Below, one piece after another: positions 27,073-36,849 of a stretch of 64,000 bases of DNA (within the stretch, counting starts at the first letter, position 1; every line of letters begins with the position of its first letter). Origin of the DNA: JAVJRN01 sp040218415. GTDB lineage: Bacteria > Bacteroidota > Bacteroidia > Cytophagales > Cyclobacteriaceae. Made by a program: the position numbers and the translations under genes. The DNA lies in assembly GCA_040218415.1 (NCBI GenBank), contig JAVJRN010000072.1, forward strand, positions 62,001-126,000, read 5' to 3'. The notes beneath the pieces are model-generated. The model did not search any database and was not told where the DNA came from. It saw nothing but the letters and a program-made list of their open reading frames with translations.

Positions 27073-28230
27073 TTGGATAAAAAACGAAACATTGCCATTC
27101 TTGGATCGACAGGATCCATAGGAACACAAACTCTTGAAGTTATACGGCAACATGCGGGAAGATTTCAAGTTGAAGTGCTTACCGCGCAAAATAATGCTGA
27201 TTTACTCATTCAGCAAGCGTTGGAATTTAAACCAAACGTTGTAGTTATCGGGAATGAAGCTCATTACCAAAAAGTGCATGATGTGCTTGATAGCCATGAT
27301 ATCAAGGTATATAGCGGAGAAAATGCCCTGAATGCAGTCGTGGAAATGGATACCATTGATGTTGTATTAACAGCATTGGTAGGTTACTCCGGACTTGTGC
27401 CCACCGTTCATGCGATCAAAGCCGGTAAAACAATTGCTCTTGCTAATAAAGAAACACTTGTCGTAGCGGGTCATTTGATTACAGAGTTGGCCAAGGAGCA
27501 TAAAGTAAATATTTTGCCTGTAGACTCGGAACATTCTGCCATATTTCAATGCCTAGTTGGAGAGTGGCAAAATCCTATAGAAAAGTTGATATTAACAGCC
27601 TCGGGCGGACCTTTCAGAGGGAAAAAAAGATCAGAATTGGCTCATGTTACCAAGGCACAAGCATTGAAGCATCCCAACTGGGATATGGGTGCTAAAATAA
27701 CGATCGATTCCGCTTCGATGATGAACAAGGGCTTGGAAGTGATTGAGGCGAAATGGCTTTTCGGTGTGAGTATTGATCAAATTGAAGTGGTGGTGCATCC
27801 ACAATCTATCATACATTCATTGGTGCAGTTTGAGGATAGCTCGATAAAGGCTCAGCTTGGCCTTCCAGATATGAGAGTTCCGATACAATTTGCGCTTACT
27901 TATCCAGAACGACTAAAAGCTAATTTTCCAAGATTCAACTTTGCAGATTATGCCAGTTTGACTTTTGAAAAACCTGACATGGAGACATTCCGTAATCTAG
28001 GTTTGGCCTTTGCTTCGATAGATCGAGGCGGCAATAGCCCATGCATACTCAATGCAGCCAACGAAATCGTGGTAGAAGAATTTTTAAAAGACAATATCGG
28101 GTTCTTAGCAATGAGCGATGTAATTGAGAGCTGCATGGATAAAATAACGTTTATAAAAAAACCTTCTTTAGAGGATTTGATTATGACAGATAAAGAAACA
28201 AGAATAAAAGCGAAGGAATTAATTAAATGA
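27073..28230 (+). CDS. dxr: 1-deoxy-D-xylulose 5-phosphate reductoisomerase
   Basis: A 385-residue enzyme of the MEP isoprenoid pathway that converts DXP to MEP with NADPH. Visible are the N-terminal dinucleotide motif AILGSTGSIGTQTLEV, ANKETLVVAG, the metal/substrate region LPVDSEHSAIFQC, ASGGPFRG and the NKGLEVIEAKWLF segment. The start is TTG at 27073, since no ATG lies near the N-terminal beta strand. It overlaps rseP by 4 bases. Confidence 0.97.
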   Translation: MDKKRNIAILGSTGSIGTQTLEVIRQHAGRFQVEVLTAQNNADLLIQQALEFKPNVVVIGNEAHYQKVHDVLDSHDIKVYSGENALNAVVEMDTIDVVLTALVGYSGLVPTVHAIKAGKTIALANKETLVVAGHLITELAKEHKVNILPVDSEHSAIFQCLVGEWQNPIEKLILTASGGPFRGKKRSELAHVTKAQALKHPNWDMGAKITIDSASMMNKGLEVIEAKWLFGVSIDQIEVVVHPQSIIHSLVQFEDSSIKAQLGLPDMRVPIQFALTYPERLKANFPRFNFADYASLTFEKPDMETFRNLGLAFASIDRGGNSPCILNAANEIVVEEFLKDNIGFLAMSDVIESCMDKITFIKKPSLEDLIMTDKETRIKAKELIK

Positions 28231-29540
28231 TGGAAGGTATAATCATGACAGCTCAGCTATTGCTTGGGCTTTCAATTTTAGTGGGACTGCATGAATTTGG
28301 GCACTTAATTGCGGCCAAAGCATTCGGGATGAGAGTGGAGAAATACTCCATTGGTTTCCCTCCAAAAATATGGGGAAAGCAAATAGGGGAAACGGAGTAT
28401 TCATTTGGAGCGATACCACTCGGAGGCTTTGTTAAAATTTCTGGTATGATTGACGAATCTATGGATACTGAAGCCATGTCAGCTGAGCCACAACCGTGGG
28501 AGTTTAGATCTAAACCTGCCTGGCAGAGACTGATTGTAATGATGGGCGGTATCATTGTCAATGTGATCACTGGGGTGATTATTTTCATTGCCATCACTTA
28601 TAACCAAGGTGATCAATATTTATCAAAAGAAGAATTAAACAAATATGGTATCGTTGCTTCTCCTATTGCGGAGGAAATCGGACTCCAAAGTGGTGATAAA
28701 ATATTTAGCATAAGCGGCAAAGAATATGATCGCTTTAGCGACTTAACCAGTCCAAATATTTTCTTGGATGAAAACGTATACTTTTCCTTGAAAAGAGGTC
28801 AGCAAACGGTACAAGTTACAATACCTAACGATTTTATCGATAAGATTGCTGATAATGCAGATCAGCCGTATATTTCTTTCAGATATCCGTTTAATGTTGG
28901 TCAGATAATGCCCGGAAGTCCTGCAGACAAAGCCGGACTGGAAGAAGGTGATCAAATTATCGGTATTGACGATGAGTCAGTAGATTATTTTGACCAGTTA
29001 CAAAAAACGCTAAAAGCCAAGGCGGGAGATTCTATCTCATTGAAAATCGCACGGCAAGGAGAGGAAATTGAGTTAAAGGCGGAAATTGGCGAGGACGGAT
29101 TGCTTGGATTTCAAGCGATCCCGGATATAGAGTTTTCATTCAGAGATTTATCTTTTGGAGAAGCTGCCGCCAAAGGAACAGAAGAAGCTTTTGGCGTTGT
29201 TTTCTCAAATATTAAGGCTTTCGGTAAAATGTTCAAAGGTGATGCTTCGGTGAGTAAGTCGCTTTCCGGGCCAATAGGTATCGCTAGAATTTTTGGTGGT
29301 ACTTGGGACTGGGGAAAATTCTGGAGAATTACTGGGCTCTTATCTATGGTGTTAGCATTTATGAATTTCTTGCCTATTCCTGCTCTTGATGGCGGTCATG
29401 TGGTGTTCTTAACCTACGAGATCGTTTCGGGACGTAAACCAAGCGATAAGTTTTTGGAAAATGCACAGAAAGTAGGCATGCTTTTGCTGCTGGGTATCAT
29501 GGCATTTGCTATTTTTAACGACATTATTAAATTCTTTTAA
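28227..29540 (+). CDS. rseP: Site-2 zinc metalloprotease RseP
   Basis: A 437-residue membrane protease. The zinc site is HEFGH (His22, Glu23, His26) in the first helix, with the third ligand in NFLPIPALDGGH near the C-terminus. Two PDZ-like domains lie between (about 130-205 and 210-300, the second with IMPGSPADKAGLEEGDQIIG). It cuts membrane-embedded anti-sigma factors or signal-peptide remnants. Start ATG 28227 overlaps dxr, as in many bacteria where dxr and rseP are linked. A strong terminator follows. Confidence 0.95.
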   Translation: MMEGIIMTAQLLLGLSILVGLHEFGHLIAAKAFGMRVEKYSIGFPPKIWGKQIGETEYSFGAIPLGGFVKISGMIDESMDTEAMSAEPQPWEFRSKPAWQRLIVMMGGIIVNVITGVIIFIAITYNQGDQYLSKEELNKYGIVASPIAEEIGLQSGDKIFSISGKEYDRFSDLTSPNIFLDENVYFSLKRGQQTVQVTIPNDFIDKIADNADQPYISFRYPFNVGQIMPGSPADKAGLEEGDQIIGIDDESVDYFDQLQKTLKAKAGDSISLKIARQGEEIELKAEIGEDGLLGFQAIPDIEFSFRDLSFGEAAAKGTEEAFGVVFSNIKAFGKMFKGDASVSKSLSGPIGIARIFGGTWDWGKFWRITGLLSMVLAFMNFLPIPALDGGHVVFLTYEIVSGRKPSDKFLENAQKVGMLLLLGIMAFAIFNDIIKFF

Positions 29541-29553
29541 AAGGCAAATTGAA

Positions 29554-29597
29554 AAACTAAAAAAGCAGATTGAGACATCAATCTGCTTTTTTAGTTT
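29554..29597 (+). terminator. Strong, possibly bidirectional terminator after rseP
   Basis: Perfect 20-bp inverted repeat (29554-29573 and 29578-29597) around a 4-base GACA loop, with A-rich and T-rich ends. It can end transcription from either side, which suits its place between rseP and the convergent OmpA gene. The remaining spacer to 29833 shows nothing recognisable. Confidence 0.88.
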
Positions 29598-29833
29598 AAG
29601 GCCACCCATAGCTTTAATCACCAGGTATTGAATGGATGAATAATCGAATCTTTTGATTCGAGCCGATAGTGAGAAATTAATGGTTTTGAGGATCCTTCTC
29701 CGGTGGTTCTAGCCAAGTTTTAGGCAGAGTAGTTGATGCTTTCAAAGCACTCGCAATCGTTAAGCGATCGCTCAAACGCAAGCTTTATTTTGTGATTTAA
29801 AATGCCGATTGGCAGATATTAGACATATCCAAA

Positions 29834-31819
29834 CTATTCGTTTTCCAATAGGATTGGTGCAGATCCCGGACGATAAATTTGAAATTCCACTCTTCGATTT
29901 AGAGCTTTTGCTTCATCCGATATTTCATCTACGATTGGTTGTGTAGAACCATATCCTTCCCATTCCACCCGATCAGCTTCTACTTTGGCAAAGTTGACCA
30001 TGTAGTCTCGTATGTTTTTTGCTCTTTCCTTTGAAAGCCTTAAGTTGAATTCTGCTTGTCCGAAAGAGTCAGTATGACCAGAAATTTTCAATTTGAAATT
30101 TGGATTATCATAAAGGAAATTGACGATTTTGTTTAAATCTGCATACATCTCTTCTTTCAAGTTTGATTTCCCATTGTCAAATTCTATCGACTTAAACTTC
30201 ACACGACTAGCTAGCGGCACGGTTACTTTATTTAGGGATCTGGAGCCGTCAAGAAAAAAGGCATCTTCAATCCTAAAGAAATCATCACCCTGAATGATCA
30301 ATAAATAATTTCTTTCGTCAATGAGATTAAATTCAAAGCTACCATCGTCTTTCAGGAATTTGGGCGCAACTTCAACACCATTATCCAAGTCTATGATCGA
30401 AACGATTCCTTTAAATGGTTTGCCAGTGAGGGAATCCCGAAGCGATCCAGTAATTTTCGTTGTGGCGAGAGGCTGGGCTTCCATGGGTAACGGAAAGGAG
30501 TAGAGGTCTTGTTTTTTCAAGTCCCTCGTTGCTGATCTTGCATAAAATAGCAGCTCTGAATTCGCATCAATAGTAAAATAAAACTCACTCCCCAGTCCGT
30601 TGACCAACGGGCCTATATTGTACGGTTCACTCCATTCTCCGTTCACAAGGTGACTTTTGTAAATATCAAATTCACCAAAATTATACAATTGTCCATTCGA
30701 GCTAAAGTAAAGCACATCGTACATTGGATGATAAAAGGGACTCACGTCGTTATTTCTTGTATTGATAATTGGTCCTAGATTTTTCGCAGCTCCCCATTTG
30801 CCGTTTTTCAGCTTTACAGAATAGTAAATATCCGATAAGCCAAAACCGCCGAGTCTATCCGAGGCAAAGTACAAAGTGTCTTCGGAATGAGACAATGCTG
30901 GATGAGAATCCCAACTAAGACTGTTGACGCCCGAGCCGAGATTCTGAATTTCTCCCCAAGTACTGTCGGCCAAAAGTTTTGCGGAAAAAATATCACAATC
31001 ACCATAGCAGTTAGAACAATCGCATCTGGAAAAAAATATCGTTTTACCATCTTTTGTCAGCGTGGCAGATCCTTCGTTATATGGGCTATTAAGTTCTGTA
31101 AGCGCTTCGGCATAAGACCAAGTTCCATAGTAGTCTTTCTTGGAATAGAATAAATCTTCGTTATCCGCTTTTTCGAAATCTTTGGTGATTTCATTTCTTT
31201 TCGTGGTGAAGAGTAGCACATTATTGGCAACATTGAGTGTTGGTGCATAATCTGCTTTGTCAGAGTTGATTTCCACGCCCATGTTTAATAAAACGCCACG
31301 CGGAGGACGTAGCGTATCGATCATATTTCGATATTCAACTAATTCGTAATAGTAATCTAAAGGCACGTAAAGCTCTGATTCTTGCGTGTTTAAAGAATCA
31401 TAATATAACTCAATCTGGTTAATGTCTATACCTGTGTGATGATGTTTAAGAGCAAGTCTGTAGAGACTTCTGGCTTCTTCGGGTTCGCCGAATAGTTCTG
31501 TAAGTTTGGCTAGTCTCCAGATGAGGCGCGTATCTTTATAAAAATTTCTTATGCCAAAACGGCTCACATACTTCTTCATCTCAATGTAAGCCTTCTTCCA
31601 CTGCTTGCTAGCCTCCAAGCTGTTAATTTTAATCAATGCATTCCGATCAAAATAGTCATTGACTTTGTTCATATTTGGGAATTCCCAAAGCGTCATTTCA
31701 ATGTTATCGGGAAGGGAATCCAGATTAAATTGTTTGGTGCTACGGTTTTGCGAGTATATCTTAAATGATAAACTTAAGCAGAGTGTGAATAATATAAATT
31801 GTCGTTCAAACCGAATCAT
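29834..31819 (-). CDS. OmpA-family protein with PD40 propeller and CarboxypepD-like domain
   Basis: A 661-residue secreted protein. After the signal peptide comes a TPR-like helical region (about 50-165). PD40/WD40-like repeats follow (about 190-450: GSATLTKDGKTIFFSRCD, SHPALSHSEDTLYFASDR, SPFYHPMYDVLYFSSNG), then a short carboxypeptidase-regulatory-like domain. The C-terminal OmpA peptidoglycan-binding domain (about 545-655) shows LKISGHTDSFG and LSKERAKNIRDYM. The layout matches Bacteroidota envelope proteins, some linked to type IX secretion (PorE is one), but assignment to that system is not certain. Confidence 0.87.
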   Translation of the reverse strand: MIRFERQFILFTLCLSLSFKIYSQNRSTKQFNLDSLPDNIEMTLWEFPNMNKVNDYFDRNALIKINSLEASKQWKKAYIEMKKYVSRFGIRNFYKDTRLIWRLAKLTELFGEPEEARSLYRLALKHHHTGIDINQIELYYDSLNTQESELYVPLDYYYELVEYRNMIDTLRPPRGVLLNMGVEINSDKADYAPTLNVANNVLLFTTKRNEITKDFEKADNEDLFYSKKDYYGTWSYAEALTELNSPYNEGSATLTKDGKTIFFSRCDCSNCYGDCDIFSAKLLADSTWGEIQNLGSGVNSLSWDSHPALSHSEDTLYFASDRLGGFGLSDIYYSVKLKNGKWGAAKNLGPIINTRNNDVSPFYHPMYDVLYFSSNGQLYNFGEFDIYKSHLVNGEWSEPYNIGPLVNGLGSEFYFTIDANSELLFYARSATRDLKKQDLYSFPLPMEAQPLATTKITGSLRDSLTGKPFKGIVSIIDLDNGVEVAPKFLKDDGSFEFNLIDERNYLLIIQGDDFFRIEDAFFLDGSRSLNKVTVPLASRVKFKSIEFDNGKSNLKEEMYADLNKIVNFLYDNPNFKLKISGHTDSFGQAEFNLRLSKERAKNIRDYMVNFAKVEADRVEWEGYGSTQPIVDEISDEAKALNRRVEFQIYRPGSAPILLENE

Positions 31820-31904
31820 AGAATGCTTTTGGCGGTGGTGTTAGAAGCTTCAGCGCTTAAAGATAATGGGTTTTGTAGTTCTTCATATTAATTTGGCATA
31901 GCTA

Positions 31905-31935
31905 TTGAACATTAGCAAAGAATAAAGTTATTTTG
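31905..31935 (+). promoter_or_regulatory. Candidate lon promoter
   Basis: TTG at 31905-31907, a 20-base spacer and TTATTTTG at 31928-31935, one base off the TAnnTTTG consensus. It would start transcription near 31940, downstream of the possible TTG start at 31933, and so favours ATG 31969 for Lon. Confidence 0.35.
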
Positions 31936-31968
31936 AATTTAAAGGCAGTTACTGCCAGATTGACATAT

Positions 31969-34428
31969 ATGTTTAAAAACGGATCTTTGGATTACCTCTT
32001 GGCTGGTGAAGAATCAGGAGAAATGATTCAAATTGTAACAGAAGCAGAAGGAAAAGAACTTGATCCTGAGAACCTTCCTGATCAACTGCCAATTCTTCCA
32101 ATAAAAAATGCAGTATTATTTCCAGGGGTGGTCATGCCCATCACTGTCAGTAGAACCAAATCAGTAAAATTGGTTAAAAAGGCATACAAAGGAGATAGGA
32201 CGATAGGCGTAGTGGCTCAGAATAAAAAAGCGGATGAGCCAGGTTTTAATGATCTTTTTAAGGTTGGCACAATAGCTAAAATCCTTAAAATGCTCGTGCT
32301 ACCGGATGGAAATACGACCATAATTATTCAAGGGCAATTGCGATTTGAAATAGAAAATATGGTCAGTGAAGATCCATATATTCTGTCCACTTATAAGGTA
32401 TTGCAGGATGAGGAAGATTTGAGTGAAGACGACATTATTGTTATACAACAATCGCTCAAAGAGGCCGCCAACAAAGTATTAAAGTTAAATCCAGAGATTC
32501 CTAAAGAGGCGCAAGATGCCTTGAGTAAGATCGATAGTTATACTTTTCTTACGCATTTTTTGTCTTCCAATGTCAACGCTGAAGTAAAAGACAAGCAACG
32601 TTTATTAGAGACAAATAACACCAAAGAACGAGCTGAAAAACTACTACAGCTGATGCTCAAGGACATTCAAGTTCTTCAGTTGAAAAATGAAATTGCCAGT
32701 AAGGTGCATTCTGATATAGATCAGCAGCAGCGAGATTATTATTTGCGACAGCAGATGAAAGTTTTGCAGGATGAACTTGGACAAGATGGCCCAGATCAGG
32801 AGATAAATGCTCTTAGAAAAAAAGCAAAAGACAAGCAGTGGCCTGAGGAAATAAAAAAACATTTTCTTAAGGAGCTGGATAAAATAGGCCGAATGAATCC
32901 GGCTGCTGCTGAATATCCAGTAGCCATGAGTTATGCCGAACTCTTGGTAGACCTGCCTTGGAATGAGGTAACGCAAGATAACTTTGACCTTAACCACGCC
33001 AGAAAAGTCTTAGATAAAGATCATTTTGGACTGGAGAAGGTGAAAGAAAGGATACTTGAATACTTGGCAGTAAGAAAATTAAAAAACGATCTGAAAGGAC
33101 CTATTCTTTGTTTGTATGGCCCTCCAGGAGTTGGTAAAACATCTTTAGGTCGATCTATCGCCAATGCTTTAAATAGAAAATACGTGCGTATGTCTTTAGG
33201 TGGCGTGCACGACGAGGCGGAGATTAGAGGTCATAGAAAGACCTATATAGGCGCTATGCCCGGGAAGGTGATTCAAAATATCAATAAAGCGGGAACTTCA
33301 AACCCTGTTTTTATCCTAGATGAGATCGATAAAGTCAGTTCTAATTTCCGTGGAGATCCATCTTCAGCACTTTTGGAAGTGCTTGATCCTGAGCAAAATA
33401 GTACGTTTAAGGATAACTATCTCGAAGTGGATTATGATTTATCCAATGTGTTATTCATTGCCACAGCTAATTCTTTAGATACGATTCAGCCGCCGTTGAG
33501 AGATCGTATGGAGATTATAGATATTACTGGCTACACACTGGAAGAAAAAGTAGAAATAGCCAAGAAGCATTTGGTGCCGAAGCAAAAAAGAGAGCACGGG
33601 GTAAAATCTACTCAAATCACTTTTGATAAACCATCCTTAGAAAAGCTGATCAACGATTACACGAGAGAATCTGGTGTCAGGAATCTTGAAAGGAAAATTG
33701 CTTCAGTTGTAAGAAATGCCGCGAAATCCATAGCGATGGAGGAGGAATATGAAAGCAAAATCACGAAAGAGCAAGTTCGAAAAATTTTGGGGCCAGAGGA
33801 TTTTGATAAAGAGTTTTACGAAGATAACAAGCTGCCGGGAGTTGCTACAGGTTTAGCTTGGACACCAGTTGGCGGAGATATCCTTTACATTGAAGCGAGT
33901 CTGAGCCGAGGTAAAGGTAAATTGACTTTGTCAGGGCAACTGGGCGATGTGATGAAAGAATCAGCCATGACTGCACTTTCTTACCTAAAGTCTAATGCCG
34001 AAAGTTTAAATATTGATTATCGAATATTTGAATTTTATGATTTGCATGTACATGTGCCTGCCGGAGCAATTCCGAAAGATGGGCCATCTGCTGGAATTAC
34101 CATGCTCACAGCACTATCGTCCGTATACACCCAGCGCTTAATTAAACAAAAACTTGCTATGACTGGGGAAATTACCCTGAGAGGAAAGGTATTGCCGGTA
34201 GGAGGAATCAAGGAGAAAATTCTTGCAGCAAAGCGAGCTGGAATCAAAGACATAATCATGTGTCATAAAAATCAGAAGGATCTTGAGGAAATAAATGAAA
34301 AATATATCAAGGACCTTAAAATACATTTTGTGAAAAGCGTACAAGATGTGCTTGATATCGCGTTGTTAGATAAAATGGCAGTCAATCCGATGAAATTTAT
34401 TCTTCCCGAAGCATCTCTCAAATCTTGA
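31969..34428 (+). CDS. lon: ATP-dependent protease Lon
   Basis: An 819-residue Lon. The N-terminal LonN domain includes LPILPIKNAVLFPGVVMPIT, a coiled region precedes the AAA+ domain with GPPGVGKTS (Walker A) and FILDEIDK (Walker B), and the protease domain has the Ser-Lys dyad: Ser707 in KDGPSAGITM and Lys750 in GGIKEK. It degrades misfolded and regulatory proteins in the cytoplasm. An alternative TTG start at 31933 would add 12 residues. ATG 31969 is preferred because the added residues look non-conserved and overlap a candidate promoter. The stop overlaps porQ. Confidence 0.97.
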   Translation: MFKNGSLDYLLAGEESGEMIQIVTEAEGKELDPENLPDQLPILPIKNAVLFPGVVMPITVSRTKSVKLVKKAYKGDRTIGVVAQNKKADEPGFNDLFKVGTIAKILKMLVLPDGNTTIIIQGQLRFEIENMVSEDPYILSTYKVLQDEEDLSEDDIIVIQQSLKEAANKVLKLNPEIPKEAQDALSKIDSYTFLTHFLSSNVNAEVKDKQRLLETNNTKERAEKLLQLMLKDIQVLQLKNEIASKVHSDIDQQQRDYYLRQQMKVLQDELGQDGPDQEINALRKKAKDKQWPEEIKKHFLKELDKIGRMNPAAAEYPVAMSYAELLVDLPWNEVTQDNFDLNHARKVLDKDHFGLEKVKERILEYLAVRKLKNDLKGPILCLYGPPGVGKTSLGRSIANALNRKYVRMSLGGVHDEAEIRGHRKTYIGAMPGKVIQNINKAGTSNPVFILDEIDKVSSNFRGDPSSALLEVLDPEQNSTFKDNYLEVDYDLSNVLFIATANSLDTIQPPLRDRMEIIDITGYTLEEKVEIAKKHLVPKQKREHGVKSTQITFDKPSLEKLINDYTRESGVRNLERKIASVVRNAAKSIAMEEEYESKITKEQVRKILGPEDFDKEFYEDNKLPGVATGLAWTPVGGDILYIEASLSRGKGKLTLSGQLGDVMKESAMTALSYLKSNAESLNIDYRIFEFYDLHVHVPAGAIPKDGPSAGITMLTALSSVYTQRLIKQKLAMTGEITLRGKVLPVGGIKEKILAAKRAGIKDIIMCHKNQKDLEEINEKYIKDLKIHFVKSVQDVLDIALLDKMAVNPMKFILPEASLKS

Positions 34429-35417
34429 GGCTAAGTTTAGTCATATTAATATTATGTTCATTTACTGCGAAGGCACAGCTTTCGCAGTATCAGTTTTCCA
34501 GCGCGGCTGACAATGCTAGAAATGCAGCTTTGGGAGGCGAAGTGATTTCTATCAATGATGGAGATGGCGCATTAATGATGCAAAATCCTGCATTGATCGA
34601 TTCTGTGCAAAACTCAACGATCACCCTTACTTTCAGCCCGTATTTTGCGGACATCAATGCTTTTTCTGGCACCTATAAGTTTGATACAAAAAAGGTAAAG
34701 AATTTATCATTTGGCATTCGGTATTTTGATTTTGGTAATTTCGAACGTCGAGAGCCCAATGGAGATCTGGTGGGTTCATTTGACGCTAAAGATTATCAAA
34801 TAGTTATTGGTAAAAGCCACCGACTTTCCTCTTTCACATTTGGTTTAAATGCCAAGTTTAATGGCTCGGCAATCGATAATTATCAAAGCACCGCTTTGCT
34901 TTTTGATATAGGTGGCATCTATCAGCATCCAGAAAAGGAGCTGACATTTGCTCTTTTATTCAAAGATTTTGGATTTATACTGAATGATTTTTTCAGTTTA
35001 GCTCAAAGTAAAGTTCCATTTGACGTGCAGCTTGGAACCACTTTCAAACCTCAATATATGCCTTTTCGATTTTCTATCACTGCTTACAATCTGGCTAGCC
35101 GCGATCTGGTCTTTCTGGAGGACGAGGACTCTGCCAAGCGGATCGACGATAGAATCAATGATATTTTCAGGCATATAAGCATTGGTGCGGAATTATTATT
35201 GAGTCAAAACGTTCAGTTTTTAATCGGGTATAACCATTTGAGAAGAGAGGAGTTAAGTATCCTTGATGATGCTGGTGGAGCGGGAATGTCATTTGGATTG
35301 AAAATAGGCGTAAAAAGGTTCCAGTTTCGATATGCCTATTCCCGATATCATTTTGGTGGAGGCTCCAACTTTTTCACCTTACAATCAAACATTCGCTCCT
35401 TTAAAAAGTCAAGTTAA
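34425..35417 (+). CDS. porQ: Type IX secretion system protein PorQ
   Basis: A 330-residue outer-membrane protein with signal peptide (SFTAKAQ) followed by QYQFSSAADNARNAALGG and ALMMQNPALIDS, the characteristic PorQ/PorV-like start, and then alternating beta strands to the end. PorQ belongs to the type IX attachment machinery that anchors cargo proteins on the cell surface. The start is TTG within the lon stop (TTGA overlap), so its translation is coupled to lon. A lon-porQ order is, from memory, common in related genomes. Confidence 0.85.
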   Translation: MRLSLVILILCSFTAKAQLSQYQFSSAADNARNAALGGEVISINDGDGALMMQNPALIDSVQNSTITLTFSPYFADINAFSGTYKFDTKKVKNLSFGIRYFDFGNFERREPNGDLVGSFDAKDYQIVIGKSHRLSSFTFGLNAKFNGSAIDNYQSTALLFDIGGIYQHPEKELTFALLFKDFGFILNDFFSLAQSKVPFDVQLGTTFKPQYMPFRFSITAYNLASRDLVFLEDEDSAKRIDDRINDIFRHISIGAELLLSQNVQFLIGYNHLRREELSILDDAGGAGMSFGLKIGVKRFQFRYAYSRYHFGGGSNFFTLQSNIRSFKKSS

Positions 35418-35462
35418 CAGTGCTTTCATGATAACAACCTCATGAAAAACAAATTATAAAAC

Positions 35463-36839
35463 ATGAAAAAAGATCTTACACCAAAAGAAATAGTCGCTGA
35501 GCTAGATAAATATATCATTGGTCAAAAGGACGCAAAGAAAAATGTGGCTATCGCACTCCGCAATAGATGGAGAAGAATGAACGTGAAGACTGAAATTCAA
35601 GGAGATATTGTGCCTAATAATATCCTTATGATTGGTGCCACAGGAGTTGGTAAAACAGAAATTGCTCGTCGATTAGCAAAAATATCCGATGCTCCCTTTA
35701 CCAAAGTAGAGGCGAGTAAATTCACTGAGGTAGGCTATGTAGGGCGAGATGTTGAGTCCATGGTCAGGGATCTCGTGGAGCAGGCCGTAAATATTGTAAA
35801 AGTATCCAAGAAAGAAGCCGTCATGGAGAAAGCGGCAGACATTGTGGATGAGTTGATTCTTGATATTTTGATTCCACCTGTTAAAGGATCTCCAACCCCG
35901 TTTGCCTCCGGAGTTGGTAAAGATGAGCCTGAAGATGAGCGTGAATTGAACGAAAAAACACGCGAACGATTCAGAGAGAAAATCAAAAATGGGGAGATGG
36001 ATGATCGCAAGATCGAAATCAATATCAGCCAAACGGCTAATCCTGGCGTGGGAATGATTGGGGGAGGAATGGATGAATCCTCAATGATTAACATTCAGGA
36101 AATGCTTGGCAATATGATGCCAAAAAAATCGAAAAAGAGAAAAGTAGCTATTAAAGACGCACGTAAAATTTTGCTAGAGGAAGAGGTAGCGAAGTTGATC
36201 GATATGGATGATGTGAAGGAAGAAGCTTTGAGAAAAGCGGAAAATACGGGCATTATTTTTATTGATGAGATTGATAAAATAGCCGTTAGTGGATCATCTA
36301 AAGGAGGACCCGATGTGAGCAGAGAGGGTGTGCAACGAGATTTGTTGCCCATCGTAGAAGGAAGTGCTGTAAACACCAAATATGGTATTGTTCATACCGA
36401 TCACATTCTATTTATTGCCGCAGGAGCCTTTCACGTGAGTAAACCTTCTGATTTAATTCCTGAATTGCAGGGTAGATTTCCGATCAGAGTGGAATTGAAC
36501 AGCTTGACAAAAGAAGATTTTATAAGAATCTTGCAAGAGCCAAAAAACGCCTTGACCAAACAGTACATCGCACTGGTAGAGGCAGAAGATGTTAGCCTGA
36601 GCTTTACGGAAGAGGCGCTTGAAGAATTGGCAGAAATAGCCTTTCAAATCAATGAAGAGGTCGAAAATATAGGTGCGAGACGCTTACATACGGTGATGAG
36701 CAAGCTGCTCAACGATGTGTTATTCGACATCCCAGATACCATCGGACCAAATGCTAAAATTTTGGTTGATAAAGCGATGGTTAAAGACACACTTGATGGA
36801 CTTGTAAAGAACAAAGACCTCAGTCAATATATCTTATAA
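35463..36839 (+). CDS. hslU: ATP-dependent protease ATPase subunit HslU (ClpY)
   Basis: A 458-residue AAA+ unfoldase. The N-terminal LTPKEIVAELDKYIIGQKDA is the classic HslU opening. Walker A GATGVGKT spans residues 58-65, Walker B is GIIFIDEIDKI, and the long I-domain lies between (about 110-240). The C-terminus ends SQYIL, which should dock into HslV. HslU feeds proteins to the HslV peptidase. No hslV gene lies beside it here, so the partner must be elsewhere. It is 45 bases downstream of porQ. Confidence 0.97.
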   Translation: MKKDLTPKEIVAELDKYIIGQKDAKKNVAIALRNRWRRMNVKTEIQGDIVPNNILMIGATGVGKTEIARRLAKISDAPFTKVEASKFTEVGYVGRDVESMVRDLVEQAVNIVKVSKKEAVMEKAADIVDELILDILIPPVKGSPTPFASGVGKDEPEDERELNEKTRERFREKIKNGEMDDRKIEINISQTANPGVGMIGGGMDESSMINIQEMLGNMMPKKSKKRKVAIKDARKILLEEEVAKLIDMDDVKEEALRKAENTGIIFIDEIDKIAVSGSSKGGPDVSREGVQRDLLPIVEGSAVNTKYGIVHTDHILFIAAGAFHVSKPSDLIPELQGRFPIRVELNSLTKEDFIRILQEPKNALTKQYIALVEAEDVSLSFTEEALEELAEIAFQINEEVENIGARRLHTVMSKLLNDVLFDIPDTIGPNAKILVDKAMVKDTLDGLVKNKDLSQYIL

Positions 36840-36849
36840 TTACCGATGA

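Noticed and set aside
35735..36379. Long antisense frames over hslU
   Set aside because: They mirror the codon pattern of a clear hslU gene and show no protein family.
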